NCBI RefSeq assembly: GCF_900116555.1
Contig: NZ_FPAT01000007.1
Span: forward strand, 62,001-126,000
Direction: 5' to 3'
DNA: 64,000 nucleotides
From: Actinopolyspora lacussalsi subsp. righensis
Lineage (GTDB): Bacteria; Actinomycetota; Actinomycetes; Mycobacteriales; Pseudonocardiaceae
The first letter of the stretch is position 1. Every line of letters starts with the position of its first letter. Of this stretch, positions 16,808 to 25,830 are shown in pieces. The notes below the pieces were generated by a model that worked only from the letters and a program-made list of their open reading frames with translations, did not search any database and was not told where the DNA came from. Made by a program: the position numbers and the translations under genes.

Positions 16808-17674
16808 GTGGCGGCGGAGCGGCTGCGTAGTGTGGAACTCGTGCAGGAGCAACTCGCTTTCGACGGGATTCCGGAACGGCTCGTGCGGGTCACGCCTGCC
16901 AAGCTGACCACTTGGTCGTCCTGCCCCCGGCGGTACCGGTTCAACTACGTGGACCGTCCCCAACCGTCGCGGGGACCCGCGATGGCGCACACCACGCTGG
17001 GGGCGGTGCTGCACAACGCGCTGCGCGCCTACTACGAGCTGCCCTCCGAACAACGCACGGCCGCCCGCCTGCGCGAACTGATCAACCGGTACTGGAAATC
17101 CGACGGATTCGCCGGAGCGGAACAGTCGGCGGATTACCTGGCACGAGCCCTGGACTGGCTGAGCGACTACGTCGAGCGGGACCGCCTCCGGGGGGAGCCC
17201 GTGGGAGTCGAGAAGTGGGTCAGCGCTACGGTCGGTACGATCATCGTGCAGGGGCGAGTGGATCGCATCGACGAGCGCGACGGTGAACTGGTGATCGTCG
17301 ACTACAAGGCGGGCAGGAAGCCTCCCGACGTCGACGCCGCGCGGAACTCGTTACCGCTCGCGCTGTACGCCCTGGCTACCCAGCGCATGCTGCACGCACC
17401 CTGCCCGCAGGTCGAGTTGCACCACCTCCGAACCTCGGAGATCGTGACATGGCGACACACCGCCGACTCGCTGGCCGAACACCGGCAACGAGCCGAACGG
17501 CTGGCCCGCGAATCCCGTGACGCGGCCACGTCGATCGCGGAAGGGGCCGATCCGGACCGGGTCTTTCCGGCACGGCCAGGTGCGCAGTGCGCGGGGTGTG
17601 AGTTCCGGCGGCATTGTCCGGAGGGAACGCGTGCCGTTCCCGAAACAGAGCCCTGGGCCCTGCTGGGGGAGTGA
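16808..17674 (+). CDS. RecB-family nuclease with Fe-S cluster motif
   Basis: This is a 288-residue stand-alone PD-(D/E)XK nuclease. The active site is GRVDRID then VIVDYKAGR (Asp and the DYK motif, about residues 140-163). An Fe-S cluster is predicted from four cysteines: one in SSCPRRYRF (about residue 39) and three in CAGCEFRRHC near the C-terminus. The same layout occurs in Cas4, AddB and AdnA nuclease domains. It lacks a helicase domain. No CRISPR is present, so a Cas role is unlikely; DNA repair is the simplest reading. The start is GTG 16808. Confidence 0.88.
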   Translation: MAAERLRSVELVQEQLAFDGIPERLVRVTPAKLTTWSSCPRRYRFNYVDRPQPSRGPAMAHTTLGAVLHNALRAYYELPSEQRTAARLRELINRYWKSDGFAGAEQSADYLARALDWLSDYVERDRLRGEPVGVEKWVSATVGTIIVQGRVDRIDERDGELVIVDYKAGRKPPDVDAARNSLPLALYALATQRMLHAPCPQVELHHLRTSEIVTWRHTADSLAEHRQRAERLARESRDAATSIAEGADPDRVFPARPGAQCAGCEFRRHCPEGTRAVPETEPWALLGE

Positions 17675-17677
17675 ATC

Positions 17678-18115
17678 GTGCGACCGACCGGAGCCGACGA
17701 GGACGGAGCGATGCGGGCATCGGCTGACCGAGGTGCCGACGAAGTGACCACACGCCCGCGAATCGCCGCCGGACGCTACCGGGAAAACGCGGACCGAGCG
17801 ACGGACGCCTTCCACATCGTCGACGGAGCCCGCCGACCAGGAGCTGTCGGCAGGGCGTTCCGTGGTTTGACGGGAGCGCTGACCGCTGGGCTGCTGGTGC
17901 TCGCGGTCGCTCTCGTCGGCGTGCAGCTCTGGGGGAGTGGCCTGGGAGGGGTTGGCCCCGGATGGCGGATGCTGTTGGGGCACGGTCTCGCCTCCGTCGC
18001 CGCGTTGCTGCTGCAGTTCGCGGCCGACAGGGGGAGCCGACCGGTGGCGGGGTGGTGCTCCCTCGCGGCCATGCTGGTAGTACTCGGAACCCTCACCTAC
18101 TGGTGGTGGCTTTAG
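17678..18115 (+). CDS. Hypothetical membrane protein
   Basis: This is a 145-residue protein. GTG 17678 follows the RecB-like stop by 3 bp, with gggggag upstream, so the two genes are probably one operon. The first 65 residues are polar. Three hydrophobic helices then follow (TAGLLVLAVALVGVQLW, MLLGHGLASVAALLLQFA and CSLAAMLVVLGTLTYWWW). No family motif is recognised. A role connected to the nuclease is only inferred from the spacing. Confidence 0.7.
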   Translation: MRPTGADEDGAMRASADRGADEVTTRPRIAAGRYRENADRATDAFHIVDGARRPGAVGRAFRGLTGALTAGLLVLAVALVGVQLWGSGLGGVGPGWRMLLGHGLASVAALLLQFAADRGSRPVAGWCSLAAMLVVLGTLTYWWWL

Positions 18116-18118
18116 AAC

Positions 18119-18411
18119 CCGCGGTACGGCTTGCCGGGGTGGTTGCGTAGCCGGCACGTGAGTCGGCGCCTTGCTTCGTTGGGCCGGCTCTTGAGTAGCG
18201 ACCTACGCGGCGAGCGGTCCGGCCTCGCAATGCATCCGACTCACGCACCGGAGACACTCGCGCTGCTTACGCGGCATGATGGGAGGTCTGCGGCTTGGTT
18301 CACGTAACTGGCCGCTTGGCGGAACCTCTCGCACGGCTCTCGCTGCGGGTCCGGCGACATCGGGTAGGTACCTACACAACGTCGGCGGCGCGGCGATTTC
18401 GCGAGAAATTG
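18119..18411 (+). repeat. Dispersed repeat copies D and A (3'-end element)
   Basis: Just after the stop at 18115 is a leading piece, ccgcggtacggcttgccggg (18119-18138). It is repeated at 31018 ahead of copy B. Module 1 begins at 18318 (ggcggaacctctcgcacggc) and ends near 18385. The hairpin CGATTTC-GCGA-GAAATTG follows at 18394-18411, with one G-U wobble. The middle module of copies B and C is absent. This accounts for most of the 328-bp gap before the minus-strand gene ending at 18444. Confidence 0.75.
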
Positions 18412-18443
18412 ACGGCGGCGTCGCCGCGCCGAAGAACACGGCG

Positions 18444-19652
18444 TCATCGGTAGGCGAAGACGGTGTCCCCGCGCTGTTCCAACACCACGTTTCCCACGGT
18501 CGCGACCCGGACGGGGGCCGTCGTGCTCTTCCGGTCGATCGGGATCTCGCCGAGCTTCTCACCCGCAGCGGAGTCGTGCACCGCCAGGCCACCCTCTACC
18601 GGAACCAGTAGATCCTCGGCCATCGCGGCGGGAGTTCCCAGGGTCTCGCGCACGGTCCAGCGCGGGCGCAGCGTGCTCTCGTCGAGCGCTATCGTATCCC
18701 GACCGGTGTACCAGTAGGTTCCCGCCGAGCCCGAGGTCGCTTCCACCCGCACGGCAGACCCCCGATCCGGGGTGGCGCCGAGACGGACGTCGTAACTCGC
18801 GCGGCGCTTTCCCGACATGTCGTAGATCACCAGCGTCGCGCTGTCCCGCAGCACCACGGCGACCCGCTCCCGGTTCACCGCCACCACGCCCGCTCGCTCA
18901 CCGCCGAGCAGGGTGGTCATCACTTCCTCGGGCTGTTCGCCGTCCTCGGGATTGGCCCTGAGCACGGTCAACCGGTCCCTGGCCGAACCCGCGCACTCGG
19001 CGATGACCGCGACCCTGCGATCACCGACCGCGGTTGCCGAGTAATCGCAGTTCGGGCGGCTCAGGTTGTTGTCGGGGTTCTTGATGTCGGTGGGGGTGCC
19101 GTACTGCTGTGTACGGACCATGTCCGAGCGCCACGTCTCGAACAGTCGCTGTCCGGTGGCGGTCACGTAGCTTCCGTCGGACAGCAGCCGGGTTCCGAAG
19201 CCCACGTCGGAGTTGCGTTGCGGACCGCGTTCCCCGTCGGAACCGTGCAGTGTGGTCACGGCACTGCAGTGGTGTGCCGTGCGGTAAACCGCGATCGCGT
19301 TACCCCATTCGGACCCCACCGTGCACAGTTCCCGTTCCCGGCTGTAACGCCACCGGATCTCACCGGTGGCGGGGTCACGGCCAACCACAGCACCGTCGTT
19401 CCCCGTCACCACGGCCGGTCCCGCGACCACGGGGTGAGGGGTCGCCGAACTCGGCGCCCGCCATACCGGGTTCAGATCCTCCGGCACGGTTCTCGCGCTC
19501 GGCACCGGCTCGATCGGTCGGTCGGCGGTGTGCAGCTCGGTCGCGCGGGCCGAGCTGAACCACCAGAGCGTTCCGGCGCCGCTCAGTACCGCGACGGTGA
19601 GCAACAGCGTCACGGCGATGTCGCTCTTCGTGCGCCGTTCGGGCCGTACCAC
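18444..19652 (-). CDS. Membrane-anchored beta-propeller-like protein (Rv3212-like)
   Basis: This is a 402-residue protein from GTG 19652. An N-terminal helix (DIAVTLLLTVAVLSGAGTLW) anchors it and the rest is predicted outside. The body has PQQ/WD-like blades, such as GAVVGRDPATGEIRWRYSRE and TIALDESTLRPRWTVRETLG, consistent with a propeller. Four cysteines (CTVG, HHCSA, PNCDYS and AECAG) may form disulfides. It sits next to rhlE, as Rv3212 does next to Rv3211 in M. tuberculosis. The biochemical role is not known to me. Confidence 0.75.
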   Translation of the reverse strand: MVRPERRTKSDIAVTLLLTVAVLSGAGTLWWFSSARATELHTADRPIEPVPSARTVPEDLNPVWRAPSSATPHPVVAGPAVVTGNDGAVVGRDPATGEIRWRYSRERELCTVGSEWGNAIAVYRTAHHCSAVTTLHGSDGERGPQRNSDVGFGTRLLSDGSYVTATGQRLFETWRSDMVRTQQYGTPTDIKNPDNNLSRPNCDYSATAVGDRRVAVIAECAGSARDRLTVLRANPEDGEQPEEVMTTLLGGERAGVVAVNRERVAVVLRDSATLVIYDMSGKRRASYDVRLGATPDRGSAVRVEATSGSAGTYWYTGRDTIALDESTLRPRWTVRETLGTPAAMAEDLLVPVEGGLAVHDSAAGEKLGEIPIDRKSTTAPVRVATVGNVVLEQRGDTVFAYR

Positions 19653-19834
19653 GTCGCTCCCGGTTGCTCGCTGTTACGACAGTTCCGTCCCCTCGAGACT
19701 AGTAGGACGTCGCCGGTTCGGTTCTCGCGGTGCACGATCGCCCGCGAGACCGCCAGTGGGCACCCGCCGCCGAGTTGATTCCCGCGGTTGTGGGCCCCGG
19801 GATCCCCGCGGCGGGTTCGTGGTGCGCAGCGGGC

Positions 19835-21463
19835 TCAGTGCCCTGAGGAACCCGCCACCTCCTCGGTGCGGCTCTTCGCCGGGGAACCGCGTCGCGTCCG
19901 GTTGCGCCTGCGCGCCGGTCGCTGCGAGTTCTGCTGTCCACCGTCCGCGTCGGAGGTGGACTCGGACTGGTTCACCGTCTCGTCGACCGGCTTGCCTCCC
20001 CGCGTACGACGCCGCTTCCGCCGTGCGGGCCGGTTCCCGGCATCGTCGTTGCTCTCGGCGCGGGCCGCTTGCTTCTCGGGCCGTCCCGAGCCGCGCTTCC
20101 TGCTCTTGCCCCGGTTGCCCTTGCCGCCGTCGTTCTCCTCCTCCTCGGACCCCAGACCGGTCCTGGTGCGCATCGACAGCGGCAGCCTGCCGCCCGCGTC
20201 GGAGGGAATGTCGAGATCCTCGAACAGGTGGGCCGAGGTGGAGTAGGTCTCCACGGGCTGGGGCATGTTCAACCCGAGCTCAGTGTTGATCAGCTGCCAG
20301 CGGCTCTCCTCGTCCCAGTCCACCAGCGTTACGGCCACCCCGGTGCGTCCGGCACGGCCGGTACGCCCGATCCGGTGCACGTAGGTCTTCTCGTCCTCGG
20401 GGCACTGCAGGTTGATCACGTGGGTCACGCCCGCGACGTCGATCCCGCGCGCGGCGACGTCGGTCGCCACCAGGATGTCGATCTTTCCGCTCCGGAACGC
20501 ACGCAGTGCCTTCTCCCTGGCGGTCTGCCCGAGATCACCATGTACCGAACCCGCGGCGAAACCCCGTTCGACGAGCTCGTCCGTCAGTTTCTGGGCCGAG
20601 CGCTTGGTGCGGCTGAAGATCATCGTCAGTCCGCGGTCGCGGGCCTGCAGCGTGCGAGCCAGCAGCTCCGGTTTGTCCATCGCGTGCGCTCGGTAGACGA
20701 ACTGGTGGGTCCGTTCGTGTACCGCGCTCTCGTCGGCCTGCTCGGCCCGGATCTGGGTCGGCTGGTGCAGGAAGTCGCGAGCGAGTTTGATGATCGCGTC
20801 GGGCATCGTTGCGGAGAACAGCATCGTCTGACGCTGCTCGGGGACCATGCTCAGAATCCGCTCGATGTCGGGCAGAAAACCCAGGTCGAGCATCTCGTCG
20901 GCCTCGTCGAGCACCAGGGTCTCGACCTTGCCGAGAACGAGATGTTTCTGCTCGGCGAGGTCCAGCAGTCTGCCCGGGGTGCCGATGACCACGTCCACGC
21001 CCGCTCGCAGCCCTTCGATCTGCGGTTCGTAGGGCCTGCCGCCGTAGACCGCGAGACTGCGCACCCCCAGATAGCTCGCTGCCGCTTCCAGGTCACGTGT
21101 GACCTGCATGCACAGTTCCCTGGTGGGAACCACGACCAGTGCCTGCGGTGTTCCGTCGCCGGGCAGCCGCATCCGTTGCAGCAGGGGAACGCCGAACCCG
21201 AGGGTCTTGCCCATACCCGTTCGGGCCTGCCCGATCAGGTCCGCTCCACGCAGCGCCAGCGGCAGGGTCATCTCCTGGATCGTGAAGGTGCGTTCGATAC
21301 CCGCTTCGCGCAGCGCACGCGTGATCTCCTCGTTCGCCCCCAACTCGGCGAAAGTGGGGCTGTTCGCGTTGACCGCCGCTTCCGGTTGCGTCGCTTCCCG
21401 CTGTTCGGTTGACCCCTGCTGCTCAGCAGCGGCCCCCGCACCGGAGTGATCGGGTTCGGTCAC
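19835..21463 (-). CDS. rhlE: DEAD-box RNA helicase RhlE
   Basis: This is a 542-residue protein. The motifs are complete: Q motif (FTIQEMTLPL, 60-69), Walker A (ARTGMGKT, 80-87), PTREL (113-117), TPGR (162-165), DEAD (186-189), SAT (217-219), then GDLGQ, ATDVAARGID and HRIGRTGRAG. The C-terminal 140 residues are basic and low complexity (RKRGSGRPEKQ, RRKRRRTRGGK), as in RNA-binding tails. It likely unwinds RNA in degradation or ribosome biogenesis. Start GTG 21463 lacks a strong ribosome site, so the exact N-terminus is uncertain. Confidence 0.93.
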   Translation of the reverse strand: MTEPDHSGAGAAAEQQGSTEQREATQPEAAVNANSPTFAELGANEEITRALREAGIERTFTIQEMTLPLALRGADLIGQARTGMGKTLGFGVPLLQRMRLPGDGTPQALVVVPTRELCMQVTRDLEAAASYLGVRSLAVYGGRPYEPQIEGLRAGVDVVIGTPGRLLDLAEQKHLVLGKVETLVLDEADEMLDLGFLPDIERILSMVPEQRQTMLFSATMPDAIIKLARDFLHQPTQIRAEQADESAVHERTHQFVYRAHAMDKPELLARTLQARDRGLTMIFSRTKRSAQKLTDELVERGFAAGSVHGDLGQTAREKALRAFRSGKIDILVATDVAARGIDVAGVTHVINLQCPEDEKTYVHRIGRTGRAGRTGVAVTLVDWDEESRWQLINTELGLNMPQPVETYSTSAHLFEDLDIPSDAGGRLPLSMRTRTGLGSEEEENDGGKGNRGKSRKRGSGRPEKQAARAESNDDAGNRPARRKRRRTRGGKPVDETVNQSESTSDADGGQQNSQRPARRRNRTRRGSPAKSRTEEVAGSSGH

Positions 21464-22208
21464 CTCGTCGCTGTTTGTCAGAATAATCGCCTCTCTCGTT
21501 CTCGCTCACACCGTGTTTCCGCAGGCTGTCGTTCCGATGCCTCGGCGTACCGACGGGTGGCGATATCGGTTTGTGACCACACTCGGGCTCGGGGGTCGGG
21601 ACGAGGGCCGTCTTCGACCGCACGATTCCCGGCTCCTGCCCTGCCGAGGTGGCGAACTGTGTCGGCGCCCGGTCCGCCTCGGCCCGTCGACCCGTACGCG
21701 CCGCGCGTGTCACGGAGTGCGAGCGATCTCCGCTCGCTCTCACGTGGCCGCGTTCGCCGAGCCGTGATCGGGCCGTGTGCCCGGTGTCCCACCGGCACAT
21801 CGGGCGGTGGCTGCCCACTTCGGTCCTGTAGCGAGGTGGTGGTGTCCGTGCGCGAAGTGCTCCGTCGGTCGGGCCGATAACCTCGGACCCCTGCCACCGG
21901 TGTACTGCCAACCGGGGTGGTCCACCGACGAGCGCCGTCCTCGGTCGCTCGCGGGATCGGCTGCCGCCGTCACGGTCTCCGCCTGACGCCAATAAACCTC
22001 CCTTCCCGGGAGCCTACCCGTTTTCCCATACCCTGCGGGCTCCGGATGGCGAACGCCACCTCTTGCGTAATCGGCGTGGATGCGTTAAAGGACGTTGGAG
22101 TTCTCTTGTCGTCCCAGGTCAGGAGGGGGTCGGGATCGGCGCTGCTCCCGACACGGCGGAAACCGTTCCGTAATCCCGCGTCCCGGGTGGGAGCGGTACG
22201 CTCGCGGC
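21464..22208. other. Divergent promoter region between rhlE and MiaE-like gene
   Basis: This 745-bp gap has no gene I can support. It contains a 7-bp hairpin GCGAGCG-atctc-CGCTCGC (21719-21737) and a longer one (21776-21799, TGTGCCCGGTG and CACCGGCACA with one bulge). The rhlE 5' leader may be long, as in cold-responsive helicases, but the promoter was not identified. Confidence 0.5.
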
Positions 22209-22928
22209 ATGAGCGAGGCTGAGCACAGCGTTGTGGCTTCCGGAGTGGCGGACTCCGAGGATGCGGCGGAGTCCGAAGAGCCGCATGCCGAGTACAACGA
22301 AGGGGTGAAGGATCTGCTCGGCGCGTTGGCCTACGGTGAGCTCTCCGCCTTCGACAGGCTGGCCGAGGACTCCAGGGAGGCGCCCACCCTGACGGGTCGA
22401 GCGGCGCTGGCGAGCATGGCCGCCGCCGAGATGGGGCACTTCCGGTTGCTGGAGGAACGGCTCGCGGACAGGGGCGTCGCGGTCGAGGACGCGATGCGTC
22501 CGTTCGCGAGTTCCTTCGACGCGTTCAACGCCTCGACCGCACCGCACTCCTGGTTGGAGTCGTTGGTGAAGGCCTATGTCGGGGACGGGCTGGCAGCCGA
22601 TTTCTACCGCGAGGTCGCCAACTGGCTCGACGAGGAGACCCGTGATCTGGTGCTGACGGTGTTGTCGGACACCGGGCACTCGGCCTTCGCGGAGCGCGAG
22701 GTCTCGGCCGCCTGCGCCGAGGACGAGACGTTGCGGGACAAACTGACCCTCTGGGGCCGCAGGCTGCTGGGGGAAGCGGTGACGAACGCGCAGTGGGTCG
22801 TGGCCGAGCGGGACGCGCTCGCCGAACTGATCATCAGGGGGTCGGGGGACCTCGCGGGGATCGGCTCGTTGTTCCGCAGGTTGCAGAACAACCACAACAA
22901 GCGGATGTCCCGGCTCGGGTTGGGTTGA
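22209..22928 (+). CDS. Ferritin-fold MiaE-like protein (Rv3210c-like)
   Basis: This is a 239-residue protein from ATG 22209. Its helical sequence has several candidate di-metal ligands ([34 protein letters not shown] and [12 protein letters not shown]). This matches the MiaE_2-type ferritin-like family. MiaE proper hydroxylates a modified adenosine in tRNA; whether this homologue does so is not known. The acidic N-terminal 30 residues precede the fold. It lies between rhlE and DUF3107, the same neighbourhood as in mycobacteria. Confidence 0.8.
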   Translation: MSEAEHSVVASGVADSEDAAESEEPHAEYNEGVKDLLGALAYGELSAFDRLAEDSREAPTLTGRAALASMAAAEMGHFRLLEERLADRGVAVEDAMRPFASSFDAFNASTAPHSWLESLVKAYVGDGLAADFYREVANWLDEETRDLVLTVLSDTGHSAFAEREVSAACAEDETLRDKLTLWGRRLLGEAVTNAQWVVAERDALAELIIRGSGDLAGIGSLFRRLQNNHNKRMSRLGLG

Positions 22929-23184
22929 TCGTCCGACCGGGTGCGGAGGCTGACTGGCTGCGGGGTCTGACCGGGTGCGGGGATAGCGGAGCCGGTCTCC
23001 GGCACCGTGCCGTGTTCGTTCGGAACCCTCCGGTGGTGCCGGTGCCCGCATACCGTGCGGTTCCGCCGCGCGTCCGAGACGATCCGCGCCGGGGATCGTT
23101 CCGCCTCGTGCCCGGTCGAGCAGATAGTCTGTGGTCAACGCGGTAGACAGCTATGAGTGCACAGCTACGACAGGAGGCAGTGAC

Positions 23185-23409
23185 GTGGAGGTCAAGGTCG
23201 GCGTCGAGGGCTCGCGCGAGCTCACGCTGAACAGTGGTCAGTCCCAGGAGGAAGTCGAGAAGCTGGTTTCCGAGGCGCTGGGCAGCACCGAGGGGAACCT
23301 GCGGATCGACGACGAGAAGGGCACGCGCTACATCGTGCCCAGCGCCAAGATCACGTACGTCGAGATCGGTGCTTCGGAGACCCACCGCGTCGGTTTCGGA
23401 GTGGGTTGA
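23185..23409 (+). CDS. DUF3107 protein (TB9.4/Rv3208A-like)
   Basis: This is a 74-residue protein from GTG 23185, 7 nt after an aggagg ribosome site (23172-23177). The sequence is one small acidic alpha/beta domain (VKVGVEGSRELTLNSGQSQE, then RYIVPSAKITYVEIG). It matches the conserved actinobacterial DUF3107 family, which usually sits by a TetR gene. Function is unknown. It ends just before the pair of strong hairpins that separate it from the convergent DUF4873 gene. Confidence 0.85.
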   Translation: MEVKVGVEGSRELTLNSGQSQEEVEKLVSEALGSTEGNLRIDDEKGTRYIVPSAKITYVEIGASETHRVGFGVG

Positions 23410-23438
23410 TCCGGCCAGTGCCGGTGTGAACGTCGACA

Positions 23439-23468
23439 GCCGGTGCGTCGCGGTCGCGACGCACCGGC
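23439..23468. terminator. 14-bp stem hairpin after DUF3107 gene
   Basis: Arms GCCGGTGCGTCGCG and CGCGACGCACCGGC pair perfectly around a 2-nt centre (effectively a 4-nt loop). It is 29 bp past the stop at 23409. There is no T-run, but the stem is very stable. It probably ends the plus-strand transcript. Confidence 0.65.
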
Positions 23469-23519
23469 GTGCTCGAATGCTCTCCCGGTCTCCCGACGAG
23501 CCGTGCCGTCCCGGTCGGA

Positions 23520-23550
23520 CCGCTTCCCGACGGGCCCCGTCGGGAAGCGG
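23520..23550. terminator. 14-bp stem hairpin after DUF4873 gene
   Basis: Arms CCGCTTCCCGACGG and CCGTCGGGAAGCGG are separated by 3 nt. It lies 6 bp beyond the minus-strand stop (23557). It probably ends the minus transcript. Each of the two convergent genes thus has its own hairpin. Confidence 0.65.
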
Positions 23551-23556
23551 CGCCGT

Positions 23557-23910
23557 TCAGTCCGTCTCGCCGAGCTCGACCAGCTCCGAGTCGATCGGGA
23601 ACGGTGGGCGTCCCAGTCCGGTGATGCGATAGCGGTTCCACGGGTCCGGGTCGGAAAGCGTGGCCACGGCATCGCCGTGCGGGGTGCGCAGCACGACCTC
23701 TGCCTTGCGGCCGTCCACGAGCTCGTCCAGCTCGCTGCCAGCCGTCGCGCGGCCGTACCAGTGGAACCTTCCGTCGATGGGCTGGAAGTTGCCCCGCAGC
23801 ACCACCTCCACGTCGGCCTCTCGTTCGGCGGTGAAGACCACGGCGGAGCCGTGGTAGTCGTCGTCACCGTGTTCGTCGTCGCGCGGTGGTTCGTCGACCC
23901 GCTGTGCCAT
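23557..23910 (-). CDS. DUF4873-like small protein
   Basis: This is a 117-residue protein. ATG 23910 has AAGGG about 8 nt upstream. The sequence is a small beta-rich domain (GSAVVFTAEREADVEVVLRG, DGRFHWYGRA, WNRYRITGLGRPPFP). It resembles the DUF4873 family that also appears fused to flavin monooxygenases in actinobacteria; no activity is assigned. It is the last gene before the TetR-diiron module. Confidence 0.65.
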   Translation of the reverse strand: MAQRVDEPPRDDEHGDDDYHGSAVVFTAEREADVEVVLRGNFQPIDGRFHWYGRATAGSELDELVDGRKAEVVLRTPHGDAVATLSDPDPWNRYRITGLGRPPFPIDSELVELGETD

Positions 23911-24122
23911 CTGATCGCCCTTCGTTCCCTTGGCTCGAACCGGTGGTTGGGCCTGTCCGGTTCCCGTGTCGCCCTCCGATGACGGTCGCGCCGTCCACCG
24001 GGCGGTGGCCGTTCGATCCCGCGGCCGCCACGGGGGCGGTCGGTGGGAGTTTTCGCCCGTGGAGTTCCGCCAGGTGATTTCCGCTCGGTGAGCACCCGTC
24101 GAGTGCGCGCGGGAGATCCCGG

Positions 24123-24854
24123 TCAGTCCGCGTCGTCCTCGACGACCCGCAGGTGCGGGACGATCTCCAGTGGTTCGTCCGGGTCGATGACGATGCCCCC
24201 CGCGCGCAGCACCCCGTCGATGGCGAACCAGATGATCTTCGTCAGGTACTCGGTGAGGTCGTCCCTGCTCATCGAGTGTCGGTCCAGCCACCAGTCACCG
24301 CTGGCCTGCACCATTCCGACGAGACCGTGACTCCATGCCTCCACGCCGCCCGAATCCAGTTCCAGGCTGCGCATGTACTCGCCCAGTAGCCGGGAGAGCG
24401 AGTTGGCTATCACCGTCTTCTCGGTGGTGACGGGATCGGTCTGTACCGGCCTGTCGGCGAAGTTGCGTCGTACGACGAAGCGGTACAGCTCCGGGTACTC
24501 CTCGATGACCCCCAGATAGGTGCCGATGATTCGGCGGATCCGTTCGCGGGCGCTGCCCTCCTGTCGCAGGGTCGGGCTGATCCGCTCCATGAGCAGGTTC
24601 GTTCCCCACTCGCCGACGGCGAGGTACAGATCGCTCTTGTCGCTGAAGTGTCGGTACAGCACGGGCTTGCTCACCCCCGCCTCGGCGGCGATGTCGTCCA
24701 TGCCGACTTCAGCCCCGCAGCTGCCGATGGCCCGCACGGCTGCCTCGACGAACTCGGCTCGCCTGGCCTGCCGGTGTCCGCGCCAGCGTTCCCTGCGGGC
24801 GTCGCCGTGTCCCGTTGACTGCTTGGCCTTGACAGGCCGGGAGATCTGGCTCAC
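24123..24854 (-). CDS. TetR/AcrR-family regulator
   Basis: This is a 243-residue protein. I chose GTG 24854 because the sequence upstream of it is occupied by the divergent promoter and a palindrome. HTH: VGMDDIAAEAGVSKPVLYRHFSDKSDLY (about residues 49-76). A long variable C-terminal domain follows. It is divergent from the diiron oxygenase gene, and a perfect inverted repeat lies in the 76-bp interval (24870-24886). Autoregulation and control of the oxygenase-hydrolase pair are the simplest reading. Confidence 0.88.
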   Translation of the reverse strand: MSQISRPVKAKQSTGHGDARRERWRGHRQARRAEFVEAAVRAIGSCGAEVGMDDIAAEAGVSKPVLYRHFSDKSDLYLAVGEWGTNLLMERISPTLRQEGSARERIRRIIGTYLGVIEEYPELYRFVVRRNFADRPVQTDPVTTEKTVIANSLSRLLGEYMRSLELDSGGVEAWSHGLVGMVQASGDWWLDRHSMSRDDLTEYLTKIIWFAIDGVLRAGGIVIDPDEPLEIVPHLRVVEDDAD

Positions 24855-24869
24855 GCTACCCAAGGTAGC

Positions 24870-24886
24870 TGTTACTTGCCGTAACA
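24870..24886. promoter_or_regulatory. Operator-like inverted repeat
   Basis: TGTTAC-TTGCC-GTAACA is a perfect 6-bp inverted repeat with a 5-nt spacer. It lies between the divergent TetR and diiron oxygenase genes, 16 bp from the TetR start. This is typical of a TetR-family site. A related sequence occurs upstream of the TetR gene at 28 kb. Confidence 0.65.
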
Positions 24887-24930
24887 CGCAATTGTCCGCA
24901 GGGTTTCCCTCCGAAAGGTGACCAGCGATC

Positions 24931-25830
24931 ATGACCAAGGCTCTCCAGGTCAACGACAGGGAAAAGACGGCTTCCCGATTACTCAAGTCATCGGCCAAGA
25001 ACAGCTACGACCCCGAGGTCGACATCGACTGGGACGCGCCACTGGCGCAGGATCAGCCCTACATCCCCTTCCACCGCAGCACGCTCTACGGCACTCGGCT
25101 CTGGGATCGGCTCACCGAGCAGCAGCGCGTCGAACTCACCAAGCACGAGTTCGCCAGCATCGCCTCGAACGGTCTCTGGTTCGAGGTGCTGCTGATGCAG
25201 ATGCTGCTCAAGGACTTCTACAACCGGGACCCGCGCACCAATCACGCCCAGTACGCGTTGACCGAGGTGGCCGACGAGTGCAGGCACTCCACCATGTTCG
25301 CCAAGGCCTGCGACCGCATCGGCGCCCCCGCGTACGGGCCGGTCCGGATCCTGCACGCCGGGGGGCGGGTGCTGCCCGCCATTCTGAAGGGCCCTTCGGC
25401 CTATGCCTCCATCCTGGTCGCGGAGGAGATCCTGGACCGGGTGCAGCGCGACCAGATGTACGACGAGGCGGTGCAGCCGTTGGTGCGGATGGTCAACCGT
25501 ATCCACGTGATGGAGGAGGCGCGGCACGTCACCTTCGCCCGGGAGGAGGTCACCCGAGGGATGCGGGAGTGCAACGCCGCCCAGCGCGCCTACCACCAGT
25601 TCATGACGGCGCTGGTCGGGTTCTGCATCGTCAAGGCGCTGATCAATCCCAGGATCTACAAGTCGGTCGGGCTGCGCCCCAGGGACGCCTACGCGGCTGC
25701 CATGGCCAACCCGAACTGGCGCGAGACCGTGCGCTGGAGCGGTGAGAAGATCATGTCGTTTCTGGACGAGGTCGGCCTGATCGGCAAACCCGGGATGGCC
25801 CTGTGGCGGAAGGCTGGACTGATCCGTTGA
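24931..25830 (+). CDS. AurF-like diiron oxygenase
   Basis: This is a 299-residue protein from ATG 24931 with gaaagg upstream. Candidate ligands of the non-heme diiron centre are in E116-C-R-H119 (ADECRHS), EE166-167 and E195/E196 with H199 (MEEARHV). This is the ferritin-like arrangement of the p-aminobenzoate N-oxygenase AurF and relatives. Members oxidise amines or fatty acids; the substrate here cannot be named. Its stop overlaps the hydrolase start (TTGA), so the two are translated together. It is divergent from a TetR gene with a palindrome between. Confidence 0.85.
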   Translation: MTKALQVNDREKTASRLLKSSAKNSYDPEVDIDWDAPLAQDQPYIPFHRSTLYGTRLWDRLTEQQRVELTKHEFASIASNGLWFEVLLMQMLLKDFYNRDPRTNHAQYALTEVADECRHSTMFAKACDRIGAPAYGPVRILHAGGRVLPAILKGPSAYASILVAEEILDRVQRDQMYDEAVQPLVRMVNRIHVMEEARHVTFAREEVTRGMRECNAAQRAYHQFMTALVGFCIVKALINPRIYKSVGLRPRDAYAAAMANPNWRETVRWSGEKIMSFLDEVGLIGKPGMALWRKAGLIR

